64,000 nt of DNA from Phycisphaerae bacterium (GCA_030429705.1 JAUIES010000002.1:126001-190000), one strand, 5' to 3'. Positions 27,411 to 37,336 are shown, counted from the first letter of the stretch. Translations and numbers: made by a program. The notes: generated by a model from the sequence alone, not told the origin.

Positions 27411-29000
27411 ATGGCACGACGCCCACAGTCCAAGTTGAAACGCACGACGGTCCGATCGAGCAAGAAGAAAACCGCTCCGTTGGCATCACCCGCAGATGAG
27501 TTTGTCCAAGATGCCGTGACGCTATTGATGCGTGAACAGTACGAATCGGCCATTGCGCTGCTGTCGAAGGCGGTTGCGCAAGATTGGAAACACACGAAAG
27601 TCCGGCTGCTGCTTGCTCGTGCATACGGGCAAAATGGGCAACTCGACGAATGCAAGCAGGAGATTCATCGGGTCGTCGAGATCGCCAAACGACAACCTGA
27701 AGTGATCATTGAAGCAGGACAGGCTCTGGCTCGTTTCGGAGAATTTGACGCGGCTTTTGATGTGTTTGAAAAGGCGCACGAAGTTGGCACCCGCAACTCG
27801 CAGGCATTGACTCGGATGGCGGATGCTGCTGAGCGACTCTCGCGGCTGGAAGATGCGTCAACTTTCGCGACGCAGGCTATCTCTCATGACACCCAGGCTC
27901 ACGAAGCCCGACTTGTGCTTGCTCGCGTGCTTCGCAGGAAAAGAGACCATGGCCACGCGGCTGAGGTCTTGCATGAAGCAATCAGTACGGCCGGCGCAAC
28001 GGACCAGTTGCGAGCCAAGCAAAACTACGAATTGGCAGCAGTCCTCGACCAACTCGGTGAGTACGCCAAAGCAGCCGAAGCCCTGACGAACGCGAAAGCA
28101 CGATTGAAGGAGTCAGCGAAGGTGATACGCGAGCCCGCTGATGAAGCGGCCTACACACTCCGTCGGCTCGTTCAGGAACTTTCCCAGGAGCGTGTTGCAG
28201 GTTGGGTCGAGGCGAGTCGTGACATGCCACCCGCACGGGTTGCCGCCCTCGTCGGATTTCCGCGTTCAGGGACGACGCTGCTCGAGCAGGTGCTCGATGC
28301 ACACCCCGAGATAGTGAGTGTCGAAGAATCGACACATCTATCGAGCGAACTTGTGGCTGGCATGACTCGAACCGTGCCAAAAACCGAGTCTCTGGCTCAA
28401 ACACTCGACCAGGTGAAACTGGACGATGTGCAGCATTGTCGAAAGCGGTATCTCGATGCACTCAGTGGGCATGTTGGTGGGGGAATTGGCAGCCGATATG
28501 TGCTGGACAAGAATCCAATTCGAACGCTCGTGATGCCATTCCTGAGACGCGCAATTCCAAATGCGAAGATAATCACGGCCTTGCGCGATCCACGCGATGT
28601 GGTGTTGAGCAACCTCATGCAGGCGTTCGAACCATCAGCGATGAACCTGGCGTTTCTCGATGTGAAAGAGGCGGGTGACTTCTATGCGTTGAATATGGAA
28701 GGCTGGATCAGGCTCCGTTCGATGATCGACGATTGGGTCGAGGTTTGCTACGAAGATGTGGTGACCGATTCATCCGCACAGGCGATGCGGGTGTTTGAGT
28801 TGCTCGGTCTTGAATGGCGTGATGAAGTCGCTCGATTTCGTGAAAACATGCCGGATAAAGCCGTGCGCAGCCCAACCTATGCCGCGGTCCAAGAGCCAGT
28901 TCATTCGCGAGCGGTTCGACGCTGGGAGAATTATGCCGAGTATCTTGCACCGGCAATGCCTGTGCTCGAGCGTGTCGCGAAAACGCTCGGATATGACTGA
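27411..29000 (+). CDS. TPR-repeat sulfotransferase family protein
   Basis: About 529 aa from the ATG at 27411 (an ATG 7 codons upstream at 27390 is possible; neither has a clear ribosome site). A basic, Lys/Arg/Ser-rich start is followed by tetratricopeptide repeats (about residues 30-245, e.g. YESAIALLSKAVAQDWKHTKVRLLLARAYGQ). The second half is a sulfotransferase domain: the 5'-phosphosulfate loop VGFPRSGTTLLEQVLDAHP and the 3'-phosphate motif ALRDPRDVVLSN, both needed to bind PAPS. Such TPR-sulfotransferase fusions are common in planctomycetes; the acceptor is unknown. Confidence 0.9.
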   Translation: MARRPQSKLKRTTVRSSKKKTAPLASPADEFVQDAVTLLMREQYESAIALLSKAVAQDWKHTKVRLLLARAYGQNGQLDECKQEIHRVVEIAKRQPEVIIEAGQALARFGEFDAAFDVFEKAHEVGTRNSQALTRMADAAERLSRLEDASTFATQAISHDTQAHEARLVLARVLRRKRDHGHAAEVLHEAISTAGATDQLRAKQNYELAAVLDQLGEYAKAAEALTNAKARLKESAKVIREPADEAAYTLRRLVQELSQERVAGWVEASRDMPPARVAALVGFPRSGTTLLEQVLDAHPEIVSVEESTHLSSELVAGMTRTVPKTESLAQTLDQVKLDDVQHCRKRYLDALSGHVGGGIGSRYVLDKNPIRTLVMPFLRRAIPNAKIITALRDPRDVVLSNLMQAFEPSAMNLAFLDVKEAGDFYALNMEGWIRLRSMIDDWVEVCYEDVVTDSSAQAMRVFELLGLEWRDEVARFRENMPDKAVRSPTYAAVQEPVHSRAVRRWENYAEYLAPAMPVLERVAKTLGYD

Positions 29001-29090
29001 TCAAGGGAGTCCGTAACCAGCGTTCAATCCGTCTGAGCGATCGGGTTCCCCGGCTGCAATGAACCTATGATCAATGATGAGGAGTCTTGT

Positions 29091-30080
29091 ATGAATATTC
29101 TAGTGGCAGACAAGTTTGACGCGGCGGGAATTGCGGGTCTCGAACAGCTCGGAGCGACCGTGACCGTCGAGCCTGACCTTGGAACAGACACACTCGCTGA
29201 GGCGATCAATCGCACCGAGGCTGAGGTTCTTGTTGTCCGGTCGACCAAAGTTCGTCAACCTGTGTTTGATGCATCACCCGGGCTGCGGGCGGTCATTCGG
29301 GCGGGTGCCGGTTATGACAATATCGATCACGCCTACGCTGGGGAGCGGGAGATCGCGGTCTGCAACACGCCCGGCATGAATGCTGTCGCTGTTGCTGAAC
29401 TGACCATCGGTCACTTGATCAATCTCGATCGGCGTTTACCGACGCAGAACGCAGCACTCAAATCAGGGCAATGGAATAAGGCCGAGTTCGGCAAGTCGCG
29501 CGGCTTGAAGGGTCGCAGCATGCTGGTCATCGGGACCGGAGCAATCGGGACCGAGGTGATCAAACGAGCCCAGGCATTTGGGATGAAAGTTTTCGCGCAG
29601 TCGCGGAGTTTGCGCGACGAAACGGCGCGGGCGCTGAACATTCAACCCATTGCCTATACACGCCAGGCGCTGTACGACACGCTTCCATCAATGGACGCTG
29701 TCTCGTTGCATGTGGCTTCGACGCCGGATACGCATGACTTGTGTGATGCTCGGTTTTTTGACGCCATGCAGCCAGGCGCGTATTTCATCAACACGAGTCG
29801 CGGCGAGTTGGTCGATGAATCGGCACTCGCCAAGGCTGTGCAAGACAAAGGCATTCGTGCCGCTCTCGATGTGTACCGCAATCAGCCTGCCGAAAAGAGC
29901 TGTTCGTGGCAACCCGACATCGCAACGGTCGATGGCGTGTTCTGTTCGCATCACGCAGGTGCGTCGACAGATCAGGCCCAGCTCGCGGTGGCTGAAGAGG
30001 TCGTGCGGATTGTCAGCGAGTTTGAACGCACCGGTGCCTGGATCCACCAGGTCAATCAGCGAATGAACGCAAGCACCTGA
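29091..30080 (+). CDS. serA: D-3-phosphoglycerate dehydrogenase-like (short form)
   Basis: NAD-dependent 2-hydroxyacid dehydrogenase, probably converting 3-phosphoglycerate to 3-phosphohydroxypyruvate, since serC follows at once. The ATG at 29091 with GAGGAG 6 bases upstream gives 329 aa. Visible: Rossmann motif VIGTGAIGTEV, catalytic Arg in NTSRGELVDE, Glu in the VYRNQPAE region, and His in CSHHAGAST. It lacks the C-terminal ACT or ASB domain that gives serine feedback in many SerA proteins. Substrate assignment rests on the neighbour. Confidence 0.88.
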   Translation: MNILVADKFDAAGIAGLEQLGATVTVEPDLGTDTLAEAINRTEAEVLVVRSTKVRQPVFDASPGLRAVIRAGAGYDNIDHAYAGEREIAVCNTPGMNAVAVAELTIGHLINLDRRLPTQNAALKSGQWNKAEFGKSRGLKGRSMLVIGTGAIGTEVIKRAQAFGMKVFAQSRSLRDETARALNIQPIAYTRQALYDTLPSMDAVSLHVASTPDTHDLCDARFFDAMQPGAYFINTSRGELVDESALAKAVQDKGIRAALDVYRNQPAEKSCSWQPDIATVDGVFCSHHAGASTDQAQLAVAEEVVRIVSEFERTGAWIHQVNQRMNAST

Positions 30081-30127
30081 ATGCCGACATCCGAGTTCGG
30101 GCATGTGATATCAAGGAGAACAGTGTC

Positions 30128-31234
30128 ATGAGTGGACGCGTATACAATTTCTCGGCTGGCCCGGCGGTCTTACCCAAGCCGGTCCTCGAACAGGCCCGCA
30201 AGGATATGGTCGATGTCTTCGGCAGCGGACTCAGCGTTCTTGAACTGAGTCATCGCGGCAAGGAGTTTGACCGGATCACCGCCGAAACGCTCGAAGCCTG
30301 TCACGGTGTGACTTCGATCCCGGACGACTACGCTGTCTTCTGGATGCAAGGGGGGGCCACGAGTCAGTGTTACTTTGTACCGGCCAACCTCCTGCCGGAA
30401 GGACGCACCGCCGACTACTTCCAGACCGGCAAGTGGGCCAATGACTCGATCAAGGAGGTCCCACTCTACGGTAACTGTCATATCTGCGGCTCGGGCAAAG
30501 ACAACGCCTATCGAACCATTCCGACCGGCGATGCTGTGCAGTACTCCAAAAACCCGGTCTATGTCCAGTTCACTTCGAACAACACGATCATGGGGACCGA
30601 GTTTCAGTCAGAGCCGGATGCACCCGCCGGGTCGTATCTCGTGTGCGACGCGTCAAGCAACATATTCAGCAAGCCGATCGATATCTCCAAATACGGACTC
30701 ATCTACGCCGGAGCGCAGAAGAACCTCGGACCAGCCGGCATTACGCTGTTGATCGCCCGCAAGAGTCTGGTTGAAGAGCCCGTTCGCCCGTTGCCGACCA
30801 TGGCCCAGTATTGTCAACATGCAAAGAAGGAAGGGCGGTACAACACCCCCCCGACCTTTGGCGTGTATCTGATGGGTCGGGTCATGAAATGGATCACCGA
30901 TGAAGGCGGTCTGGATGTGATGGAAGCGAGAAACAAGGCCCGGGCGAAGATCGTGTATGACTTCCTGGATAGCCAGGACTTCTACATTCCGCACGCAAAC
31001 AAGATTTGCCGCAGCAACATGAATGTCACCTTCAAGTGCCCAACACCCGATCTTGACGCTGCATTCGTTGCAGGTGCGACCGCTGAAGGGTTACGAGAAC
31101 TCAAAGGCCACCGCTCAATCGGCGGCATGCGTGCGAGCATGTACAACGCATTCCCGACAGAAGGGGCAGAGGCTCTCGTGTCGTTCATGAAGTCTTTTGC
31201 TCTCAATCACACCAACGCCGCCACCACGCGATAA
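30128..31234 (+). CDS. serC: Phosphoserine aminotransferase
   Basis: PLP enzyme forming O-phosphoserine from 3-phosphohydroxypyruvate and glutamate. 368 aa, family length. Family marks: the start YNFSAGPAVLP, the LELSHRGKEF segment, and the PLP lysine in YAGAQKNLGPAG (about residue 200). AAGGAG lies 8 bases before the ATG. Together with the preceding serA-like gene it forms the phosphorylated serine pathway; no serB is adjacent. Confidence 0.96.
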   Translation: MSGRVYNFSAGPAVLPKPVLEQARKDMVDVFGSGLSVLELSHRGKEFDRITAETLEACHGVTSIPDDYAVFWMQGGATSQCYFVPANLLPEGRTADYFQTGKWANDSIKEVPLYGNCHICGSGKDNAYRTIPTGDAVQYSKNPVYVQFTSNNTIMGTEFQSEPDAPAGSYLVCDASSNIFSKPIDISKYGLIYAGAQKNLGPAGITLLIARKSLVEEPVRPLPTMAQYCQHAKKEGRYNTPPTFGVYLMGRVMKWITDEGGLDVMEARNKARAKIVYDFLDSQDFYIPHANKICRSNMNVTFKCPTPDLDAAFVAGATAEGLRELKGHRSIGGMRASMYNAFPTEGAEALVSFMKSFALNHTNAATTR

Positions 31235-31250
31235 CTGAGGAATGAACGCC

Positions 31251-32579
31251 ATGTTGAAGTCTGTTTTGGTCGCTGCTGTCGTTGCTTTGTCTACATCAGT
31301 TTCTGCGCACGATGTCGCGCCCACACCATCGGAGTTTGTGCCGCTGTTTAATGGGCAGGATCTATCAGGCTGGTGGGGCTGTAGCACAGAAAACCCGCGT
31401 GCCTGGCAGGCGCTCGAGCCCAAAGCACTGGCTGAGAAGAAGGCAGCGAGTCTCGAAGATATCAACAAGCACTGGAGCGTGGACAACGGCGAACTGGTCA
31501 ATGACGGACATGGCTTGTTCCTGACCACAGACAAGAACTACCGCGACTTCGAGCTCGTGCTGGATTACAAGACCGTCGCAGGTGCCGACAGCGGCATCTA
31601 CCTGCGAGGATTGCCGCAGGTGCAGATCTGGGACACGACCGAAGCGGGCGGCAAGTGGGGGATCGGCGCCGACAAAGGCTCAGGCGGGCTTTGGAACAAC
31701 TCGGCTGGGGCCGCTGGCAAAGATCCTTTGGTTCTCGCTGACAAACCATTCGGCGAGTGGAACCATGTACGCATCATCATGGTGGGTGAGCGTGTAACAG
31801 TGTGGCTAAACGACGCATTGGTTGTCGATCATGCACGCCTTGAAAACTACTTCGATCGATCACTTCCCGCGCCCGCAGCCGGACCGATTCAACTGCAGAC
31901 ACATGGCGGCGAGATTCGCTGGCGACAGGTCGCCATCCGTGAGATCGAATCAGAAGAAGCGAATCGCATCTTGCGCAAGGGTGGGTTCGGCAAAAAAGCA
32001 CAGCCCGAGTTTGTTTCCGCATGGAACGGCAAGGACTTCACAGGTTGGAGCGGGCCAACGGAAAACTACGAAATCGTCGACGGCGCGATCCGTTGTCAGG
32101 CCGGGCACGGCGGGACGATTTTTACAGATGCCGAGTATGGCGATTTTCAGGTCCGGTTCGAGTTCCTGCTGCCCCCAGGCGGTAACAACGGACTCGCGAT
32201 CCGATATCCGGGCTCAGGTGACACCGCATATGTCGGCATGTGCGAGTTGCAGGTGCTCGACAACACGCACCCGAAGTATGCCAATCTCGACGCACGCCAG
32301 TACCACGCATCCGCATACGGGCAGGCAGCCGCCCATCGTGGCTACCTGCGTCAGCCGGGCGTGTGGAACGAACAAGTGGTTACTGTGAAGGGCTCAACGA
32401 TTACCGTTGAGCTCAACGGGACCCAGATCTTGAATGCCGATCTCGCAAAGACGACCGACTTCATGTATGAAGCCGAGAAGTTTCAAGGGCGATCGCGCAC
32501 CAGCGGCCATTTCGGCTTCGCGGGTCACAACGACCCGGTCTCCTATCGCAAGATCGAGATCAGAGAGTTGGCTGACTAA
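31251..32579 (+). CDS. Secreted protein with two DUF1080 (3-keto-disaccharide hydrolase) domains
   Basis: Exported protein of 442 aa. The ATG at 31251 is preferred because GAGG is 10 bases upstream; an ATG three codons earlier is too close to it. The signal peptide is SVLVAAVVALSTSVSA. Two concanavalin-like DUF1080 units follow: the first starts at FVPLFNGQDLSGWWG (about residue 30), the second at FVSAWNGKDFTGWSG (about 255). Each shows the family's strands (DFELVLDYKTVAGADSGIYLRG; DFQVRFEFLLPPGGNNGLAI). Known members cleave 3-keto-glycosides; planctomycetes carry many copies. Located only 16 bp after serC, though the functional link is unclear. Confidence 0.92.
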   Translation: MLKSVLVAAVVALSTSVSAHDVAPTPSEFVPLFNGQDLSGWWGCSTENPRAWQALEPKALAEKKAASLEDINKHWSVDNGELVNDGHGLFLTTDKNYRDFELVLDYKTVAGADSGIYLRGLPQVQIWDTTEAGGKWGIGADKGSGGLWNNSAGAAGKDPLVLADKPFGEWNHVRIIMVGERVTVWLNDALVVDHARLENYFDRSLPAPAAGPIQLQTHGGEIRWRQVAIREIESEEANRILRKGGFGKKAQPEFVSAWNGKDFTGWSGPTENYEIVDGAIRCQAGHGGTIFTDAEYGDFQVRFEFLLPPGGNNGLAIRYPGSGDTAYVGMCELQVLDNTHPKYANLDARQYHASAYGQAAAHRGYLRQPGVWNEQVVTVKGSTITVELNGTQILNADLAKTTDFMYEAEKFQGRSRTSGHFGFAGHNDPVSYRKIEIRELAD

Positions 32580-32602
32580 AGAACAGGATCCCTGAACACC
32601 AG

Positions 32603-34432
32603 TCAGGCGTTGTCGTCTTCATCGACCCAGGTGCTCGAGACATGCAACTCATTGAGTTGAGCATCATCCACCTCATTCGGTGCTTCGCACATGAGGTCTG
32701 CACCCGTTTGCGTCTTCGGGAACGCGATCACATCGCGGATGTTCTCAGTTCCACAGAGATGCATGATCAATCTGTCGAGCCCGAATGCGATCCCGCCGTG
32801 CGGCGGAGCGCCATAACTGAGAGCATCAAGCAGGAAACTGAACTTCTGCTTGGCTTCGGATTCACTGAGCCCGAGCAGCGCGAACACCTGCTGCTGGATG
32901 TCGGTCCGGTGGATACGGATCGAGCCTCCGCCGAGTTCCGAGCCGTTACAGATCATGTCGTACCCGTCCGAGATCATCGATTCGACCCGATCAATGTTGT
33001 CCTGTGAATGATCATTCGGGTCGAGTTTCATCAACGCTTCGACAAACGCGGGCGTTGGAGCGGTGAACGGGTGATGCAATGCATAGAACCGCCCTGACTC
33101 TTCGTGGAATTCGAACATCGGGAAGTCAACCACCCACAGGAAGTTCCACGCGCCCTCCGGGATCATGTCCAGATCGCGGGCAACACACTGGCGTAACTCG
33201 CCGAGCGCTTTGGAGCACACCGCATAGGTATCGGCGCCAAACAGAATGGTGTCGCCGGGCTCTGCTCCCGTCCGTTCGATTAGTTCAGCAGCGATCGGTT
33301 CGATGAACTTGCCGATGCCGGCTTCCAGTTTGCCACCCTCAGCCACTTTGGTAATGGGAACGCCACCAGCGCCAAACTGGCGCACAAACTCGGTATATCC
33401 ATCGGTGATCTTGCGAGTCAGCGTGCTGGCGCCACCCGGCACGCGAATGCACTTGACGACGCCTCGCGGTTTCTCCAGAGCGCTCGAGAACACCTTGAAC
33501 TCAGTCTTGGCGGCGAGATCTGAAACATCGACGAGTTCCAGTCCATACCTGGTGTCCGGGCGGTCGCTCCCGAATCGGTCCATTGCCTCTTGATAGGTCA
33601 TGCGCGGGAAGTCAGGCAGGTCGACATTCGCAACTTCCTTCCAGAGCCTCTTGGCAAACCCTTCCATCGTGTCGAGCACTTCTTCACGCGAGACGAACGA
33701 TAACTCCAGATCGATCTGGGTGAACTCCGCCTGCCGATCAGCACGCGGGTCTTCGTCACGAAAACACCGGACGATCTGCAGGTACTTGTCGCACCCCGCA
33801 ATCATCAGAATCTGCTTGAACAGTTGCGGACTTTGCGGCAGGGCGTACCACTGCCCGGGCTGAAGACGGGACGGCACGAGGAAATCGCGTGCACCCTCTG
33901 GTGTCGAGCGGCACAGCATCGGCGTTTCAATCTCGAGGAACCCCTGCTCATCGAAGTAGTCTCGTGTTACCTTGGAGACGCGGTGGCGGGTACCCAGAAT
34001 TTTCTGCATCTGAGGCCGGCGAAGGTCCATATACCGATGGCGCAGCCGCACTTCCTCGCCGGGCAGTTCTCCCTTGTCGTCCCGCGGCAGGAAAGGTGGC
34101 TTGGCGGTCTTCGAGAGAACCTGGCAGTCTTCTACCACGATCTCGATTTGACCGGTTGTCAGCTTCGGATTCGGCCCGCCCGCGCGCAGGCGCACAACAC
34201 CCTTGGCATTGATCACATCTTCGTTGCGGATACGGTTCGCAAGATCGAGCAGGTCCTGCGATGCGTCTTCGGTATCGAAGACCAGTTGCGTCAAGCCGAA
34301 TCGATCGCGGATATCGAGGAAGATCAAGCCCGTGCCGTGGTCGCGATAGGCATTGACCCATCCCGCCAGACAGACCGTGTCACCGATGTTCGATTCGTTG
34401 AGTTCGCCGCATTGATGCGTCCGTTGCCACAT
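32603..34432 (-). CDS. aspS: Aspartate-tRNA ligase
   Basis: Class II aminoacyl-tRNA synthetase charging tRNA-Asp (possibly also tRNA-Asn). 609 aa with the bacterial layout: N-terminal anticodon-binding OB fold (about 1-105), class II core with motif 2 (RCFRDEDPRADRQAEFTQIDLE), the inserted GAD domain (about 290-430), and motif 3 (GIAFGLDRLIMHLCG). Whether it is discriminating or not could not be read. Its upstream neighbour on the same strand is the SRPBCC gene, 72 bp away. Confidence 0.97.
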   Translation of the reverse strand: MWQRTHQCGELNESNIGDTVCLAGWVNAYRDHGTGLIFLDIRDRFGLTQLVFDTEDASQDLLDLANRIRNEDVINAKGVVRLRAGGPNPKLTTGQIEIVVEDCQVLSKTAKPPFLPRDDKGELPGEEVRLRHRYMDLRRPQMQKILGTRHRVSKVTRDYFDEQGFLEIETPMLCRSTPEGARDFLVPSRLQPGQWYALPQSPQLFKQILMIAGCDKYLQIVRCFRDEDPRADRQAEFTQIDLELSFVSREEVLDTMEGFAKRLWKEVANVDLPDFPRMTYQEAMDRFGSDRPDTRYGLELVDVSDLAAKTEFKVFSSALEKPRGVVKCIRVPGGASTLTRKITDGYTEFVRQFGAGGVPITKVAEGGKLEAGIGKFIEPIAAELIERTGAEPGDTILFGADTYAVCSKALGELRQCVARDLDMIPEGAWNFLWVVDFPMFEFHEESGRFYALHHPFTAPTPAFVEALMKLDPNDHSQDNIDRVESMISDGYDMICNGSELGGGSIRIHRTDIQQQVFALLGLSESEAKQKFSFLLDALSYGAPPHGGIAFGLDRLIMHLCGTENIRDVIAFPKTQTGADLMCEAPNEVDDAQLNELHVSSTWVDEDDNA

Positions 34433-34504
34433 GATAATTCGCCTCGTTTTGAGGGTTGTCGTACAGGAGCGGAGAGTATAGCGGCCATCATTGCCGGGCT
34501 CGTA

Positions 34505-35974
34505 CTAACCACCAGTGGGAATAGCGGAAGTCGGCAACCGGCGTGCTCTCGTAAACAGGGCTTCGAGAATCGGTATGTCAGCACCGTCAATCTCGAATAT
34601 CTGCAATGTATATTCCCACCGCCGTTCCAGCGTCATGACCATGCGATACACGGTTGCTGTTCCGTCAGGAGCCTGCGATCTCCAATCCCACACCACTGCA
34701 TCATTGTCGAGTGTGATCTCGCCTTGCGCGACACTGCCAGTTTCATCGAGGCTTTGGAACCTGGTTTGTTCGTTGGTGTGATCAAGCCAGATGAGTGTCG
34801 AGGCGTGCAATCGTTGTTCATCGCGAGCATTGAACCAACCCGAGATGACGAGCCCATTGTTGCCCGGGCCAACCCTGATATCGTTGCGAATTGTGGTGGG
34901 GACACCTTCCGGGTCGACGACCTCGGCTTCCCACACGCCGACGAGCGAATCGGTCATGAAGGAGAGGACCTTCTCGCCGCGGATGACTGATGTCGCAGGC
35001 TCGCCCGACGATAAATCGGCACTGCGCCGAATCAACGCTCGTCCAAGATCACGCACCTGTTGTCTCAGTCGTGTCTCGAAGAACAGGCGTGGCGTACGCC
35101 ACTCGGGTCCCGACCCCCAGCCGAGCATGGTGCGCGTGACGCGCGTCTTGCCTTCTGGTAATGGCTCTATGCGCGTGACGATCCAGGTGTCTTCAACCGA
35201 ACCCATCGTCGTTTCGAGGTTGCTCGGAATATCGAGTTGTGTGACCAGCACGCGGCCGGGGTCAAATGCGAGAATTCGTTCATGAGTGGGCGCATCACCT
35301 TCGCCGATTGTGATCAGCCCGCCAAGCCGAAGGTCAACATCGCTGACATCGCCAAGCCAGGTCGCGAGACCGTCTCGCTCGGTGATCGCTTCCCATGCGA
35401 TCTCAGGCGAAGCATCGACTTCGACAGCGTGTGACAGTGAGCGCACACTGGTACGCGTTGTGGTTAAGGGCTTATGCTCACCCGCGAACCGCTGTTCGAG
35501 CAGGCTGAGCACATAAGCGTTGGCTTGTTCGAAGAACTGGCGTGCTTCATCCCATTCGTCGCCTTCGCGCCAGCCGTGCATGGAATACACCACACGCGTG
35601 TGGGCTTCGTCCATCGCAGAGAGCGAGACCACCGCCCAGGTGTCTTCAGCATCGGCGACTTCGGGGAACGCATCGGGCGGTGCACTGGTTGTGAACGCCA
35701 GCATGTGACCCGGGTCGAATGCGATGACCTGCATCTCAACGGTTCCGGGCTTTCCGACTTCGGCAAAACCGTTGGTTGCGTACCGCCCCCCCGGTTCGAG
35801 GTTCACCTTCGCCGACTTCGCCAGCCACGATTCGAGACCACGCTCCGTTGCCCACGCGGTCCAGACTTCTGCGATCGGGGCTTCGATCACGGCTTCGTGA
35901 ACGAGAGGCCGATCTGGCGGAGCGATCACGCTGACGACGAGGCTGACCAAGATCGTGGTGAGACAATCAATCAC
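34505..35974 (-). CDS. Double SRPBCC-domain protein
   Basis: 489-aa protein with a short hydrophobic N-terminus (LTTILVSLVVSVIA) that looks like a signal peptide. Two AHSA1-like SRPBCC units follow: one from VHEAVIEAPIAEVWTAWATE (about residue 25) and one from LSHAVEVDASPEIAWEAITE (about 180), both with the WL (W-x-x-x) ligand-cavity pattern. A C-terminal third (about 340-480) has a lipocalin-like beta pattern (LVGVWEAEVVDPEGVPTTIRND). SRPBCC folds bind hydrophobic ligands; the ligand is unknown. A small membrane protein gene overlaps its start. Confidence 0.85.
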   Translation of the reverse strand: MIDCLTTILVSLVVSVIAPPDRPLVHEAVIEAPIAEVWTAWATERGLESWLAKSAKVNLEPGGRYATNGFAEVGKPGTVEMQVIAFDPGHMLAFTTSAPPDAFPEVADAEDTWAVVSLSAMDEAHTRVVYSMHGWREGDEWDEARQFFEQANAYVLSLLEQRFAGEHKPLTTTRTSVRSLSHAVEVDASPEIAWEAITERDGLATWLGDVSDVDLRLGGLITIGEGDAPTHERILAFDPGRVLVTQLDIPSNLETTMGSVEDTWIVTRIEPLPEGKTRVTRTMLGWGSGPEWRTPRLFFETRLRQQVRDLGRALIRRSADLSSGEPATSVIRGEKVLSFMTDSLVGVWEAEVVDPEGVPTTIRNDIRVGPGNNGLVISGWFNARDEQRLHASTLIWLDHTNEQTRFQSLDETGSVAQGEITLDNDAVVWDWRSQAPDGTATVYRMVMTLERRWEYTLQIFEIDGADIPILEALFTRARRLPTSAIPTGG

Positions 35975-36186
35975 AATGCTTCCTTTCCGCGAGCGTCAAT
36001 CGAAGTCGCTGGGCGTTCTTGCGTTGTTCCGGTCGCCCAATCAGCCCGGCGAATGATGTGAGCCCCGGCGTTGGGATGCTTCACTGTATCACCGGTCGCG
36101 TCGCGACTGAAGACCAGAATGATGGCCACACGCACCGCGAGAATCAGTGCAAAGAGGATTGCAAGCCAGATAATGGGGCCGACCAT
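35971..36186 (-). CDS. Small single-helix membrane protein
   Basis: 71 aa with one strong transmembrane helix (IIWLAILFALILAVRVAIILV, residues 5-25) and a hydrophilic C-terminal half. Its stop overlaps the start of the SRPBCC gene (ATGA), so it is translationally coupled and probably real. No family recognised. Confidence 0.75.
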   Translation of the reverse strand: MVGPIIWLAILFALILAVRVAIILVFSRDATGDTVKHPNAGAHIIRRADWATGTTQERPATSIDARGKEAL

Positions 36187-36241
36187 ACTTCAAGAGTGTA
36201 TTGCTACAGAACTCGAATTGTTTTGAGTGAGGCGGCAATGG

Positions 36242-37336
36242 TTACATCAACGGATTCTTCAGCCCATGCTTGTAGTCTTCGCTCGGGCTCAGGTTGTCCA
36301 TCGGGAGGGCGTAGACATCCGATGCAAGTTCGGTGTCGACATCCGGGATTGGAGCCGCTTCGGCCGCTTCGACTGCTTCACGGACAACTGTCTTGATCTC
36401 GTCTTCCATCGTCGACCAAGCGTCCTCAGAAATGCACTCGCGCTCATTCATCAGGTGATGCAACAGGCTGGCGATCGGGTCGCGTGACTTCCAGTCCGCA
36501 ACCTCGTCCTTGGTACGGTACTTCTGGGGGTCAGACATCGAGTGACCCTGATACCGGTAGGTCTTGAGGTCCACAAAGCCGGGCCGTTGCATGTCGCGGC
36601 AATCATCGGCGAGCGGCTTGAACGCGTCGTATACATTGCGAACATCAAAACCGTCGATCTCGATCGATTCGATGCCATACGACTTGCCGCGTGCGATCAG
36701 GTTGTCTGCGTTGGCGGTGTGGCGGTGAATGGCGGTCCCCATCGAGTAGCCGTTGTTTTCGATGATGTAGATCACAGGCAGTGAGTAAAGGGCTGCGAGA
36801 TTCAACGCTTCGTGAAAAGCGCCTTGATCAATCGCGCCGTCGCCGAGATAGCACAGGCACACTTTCTTCGTACCGGTGCCGAGCACTTCCCATTCGTATC
36901 GTGCACCGAATGCCAGCCCTGCTCCGAGGGGGGTCTGAGCGCCAACGATGCCGTGACCGCCGTACAGGTTGTTCGGGCGATCGAACATGTGCATCGAGCC
37001 GCCTTTCCCCTTCGCACAGCCTGTAATCTTGCCGAACATCTCAGCCATGCACGCTTCTGCCGACATGCCTCGCGCGAGTGCGTGTCCGTGGTCGCGATAA
37101 GCGGTGACGACGGGGTCTGACTTCTCGACAGAGTTGATCGTGCCGACAGCACATGCTTCCTGACCAGAATAGATGTGGCAGAACCCCCCGATTTTGGCCT
37201 GTTGATAGGCCTGCATGGTTCGGCTCTCAAACTCGCGGATGAGCTGCATATCACGCAACCAACCGATCAGGGTCTCGTTGGAGAGGTCGTCCGAGCGTCG
37301 GTCGTTCTTCGTGGTTTTTGTGGTCGCTGGTGTCAT
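36242..37336 (-). CDS. pdhA: Pyruvate dehydrogenase E1 component subunit alpha
   Basis: Alpha chain of the heterotetrameric E1 of pyruvate (or branched-chain 2-oxoacid) dehydrogenase. 364 aa with the TPP-binding motif GDGAIDQGAFHEALNLAALYSLPVIYIIENN (about residues 170-200) and the RYQGHSMSDPQKYR phosphorylation-loop region typical of PdhA. Family marks CHIYSGQEACAVG and AYRDHGHALARG are also present. The partner beta subunit (pdhB) and E2 are not beside it; the neighbours are unrelated, so pairing must be with genes elsewhere. Confidence 0.95.
   Translation of the reverse strand: MTPATTKTTKNDRRSDDLSNETLIGWLRDMQLIREFESRTMQAYQQAKIGGFCHIYSGQEACAVGTINSVEKSDPVVTAYRDHGHALARGMSAEACMAEMFGKITGCAKGKGGSMHMFDRPNNLYGGHGIVGAQTPLGAGLAFGARYEWEVLGTGTKKVCLCYLGDGAIDQGAFHEALNLAALYSLPVIYIIENNGYSMGTAIHRHTANADNLIARGKSYGIESIEIDGFDVRNVYDAFKPLADDCRDMQRPGFVDLKTYRYQGHSMSDPQKYRTKDEVADWKSRDPIASLLHHLMNERECISEDAWSTMEDEIKTVVREAVEAAEAAPIPDVDTELASDVYALPMDNLSPSEDYKHGLKNPLM

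Noticed and set aside
33824-34990. 388-codon open frame on the plus strand
   Set aside because: Spans the antisense of aspS and part of the SRPBCC gene, both clearly real; no domain seen.
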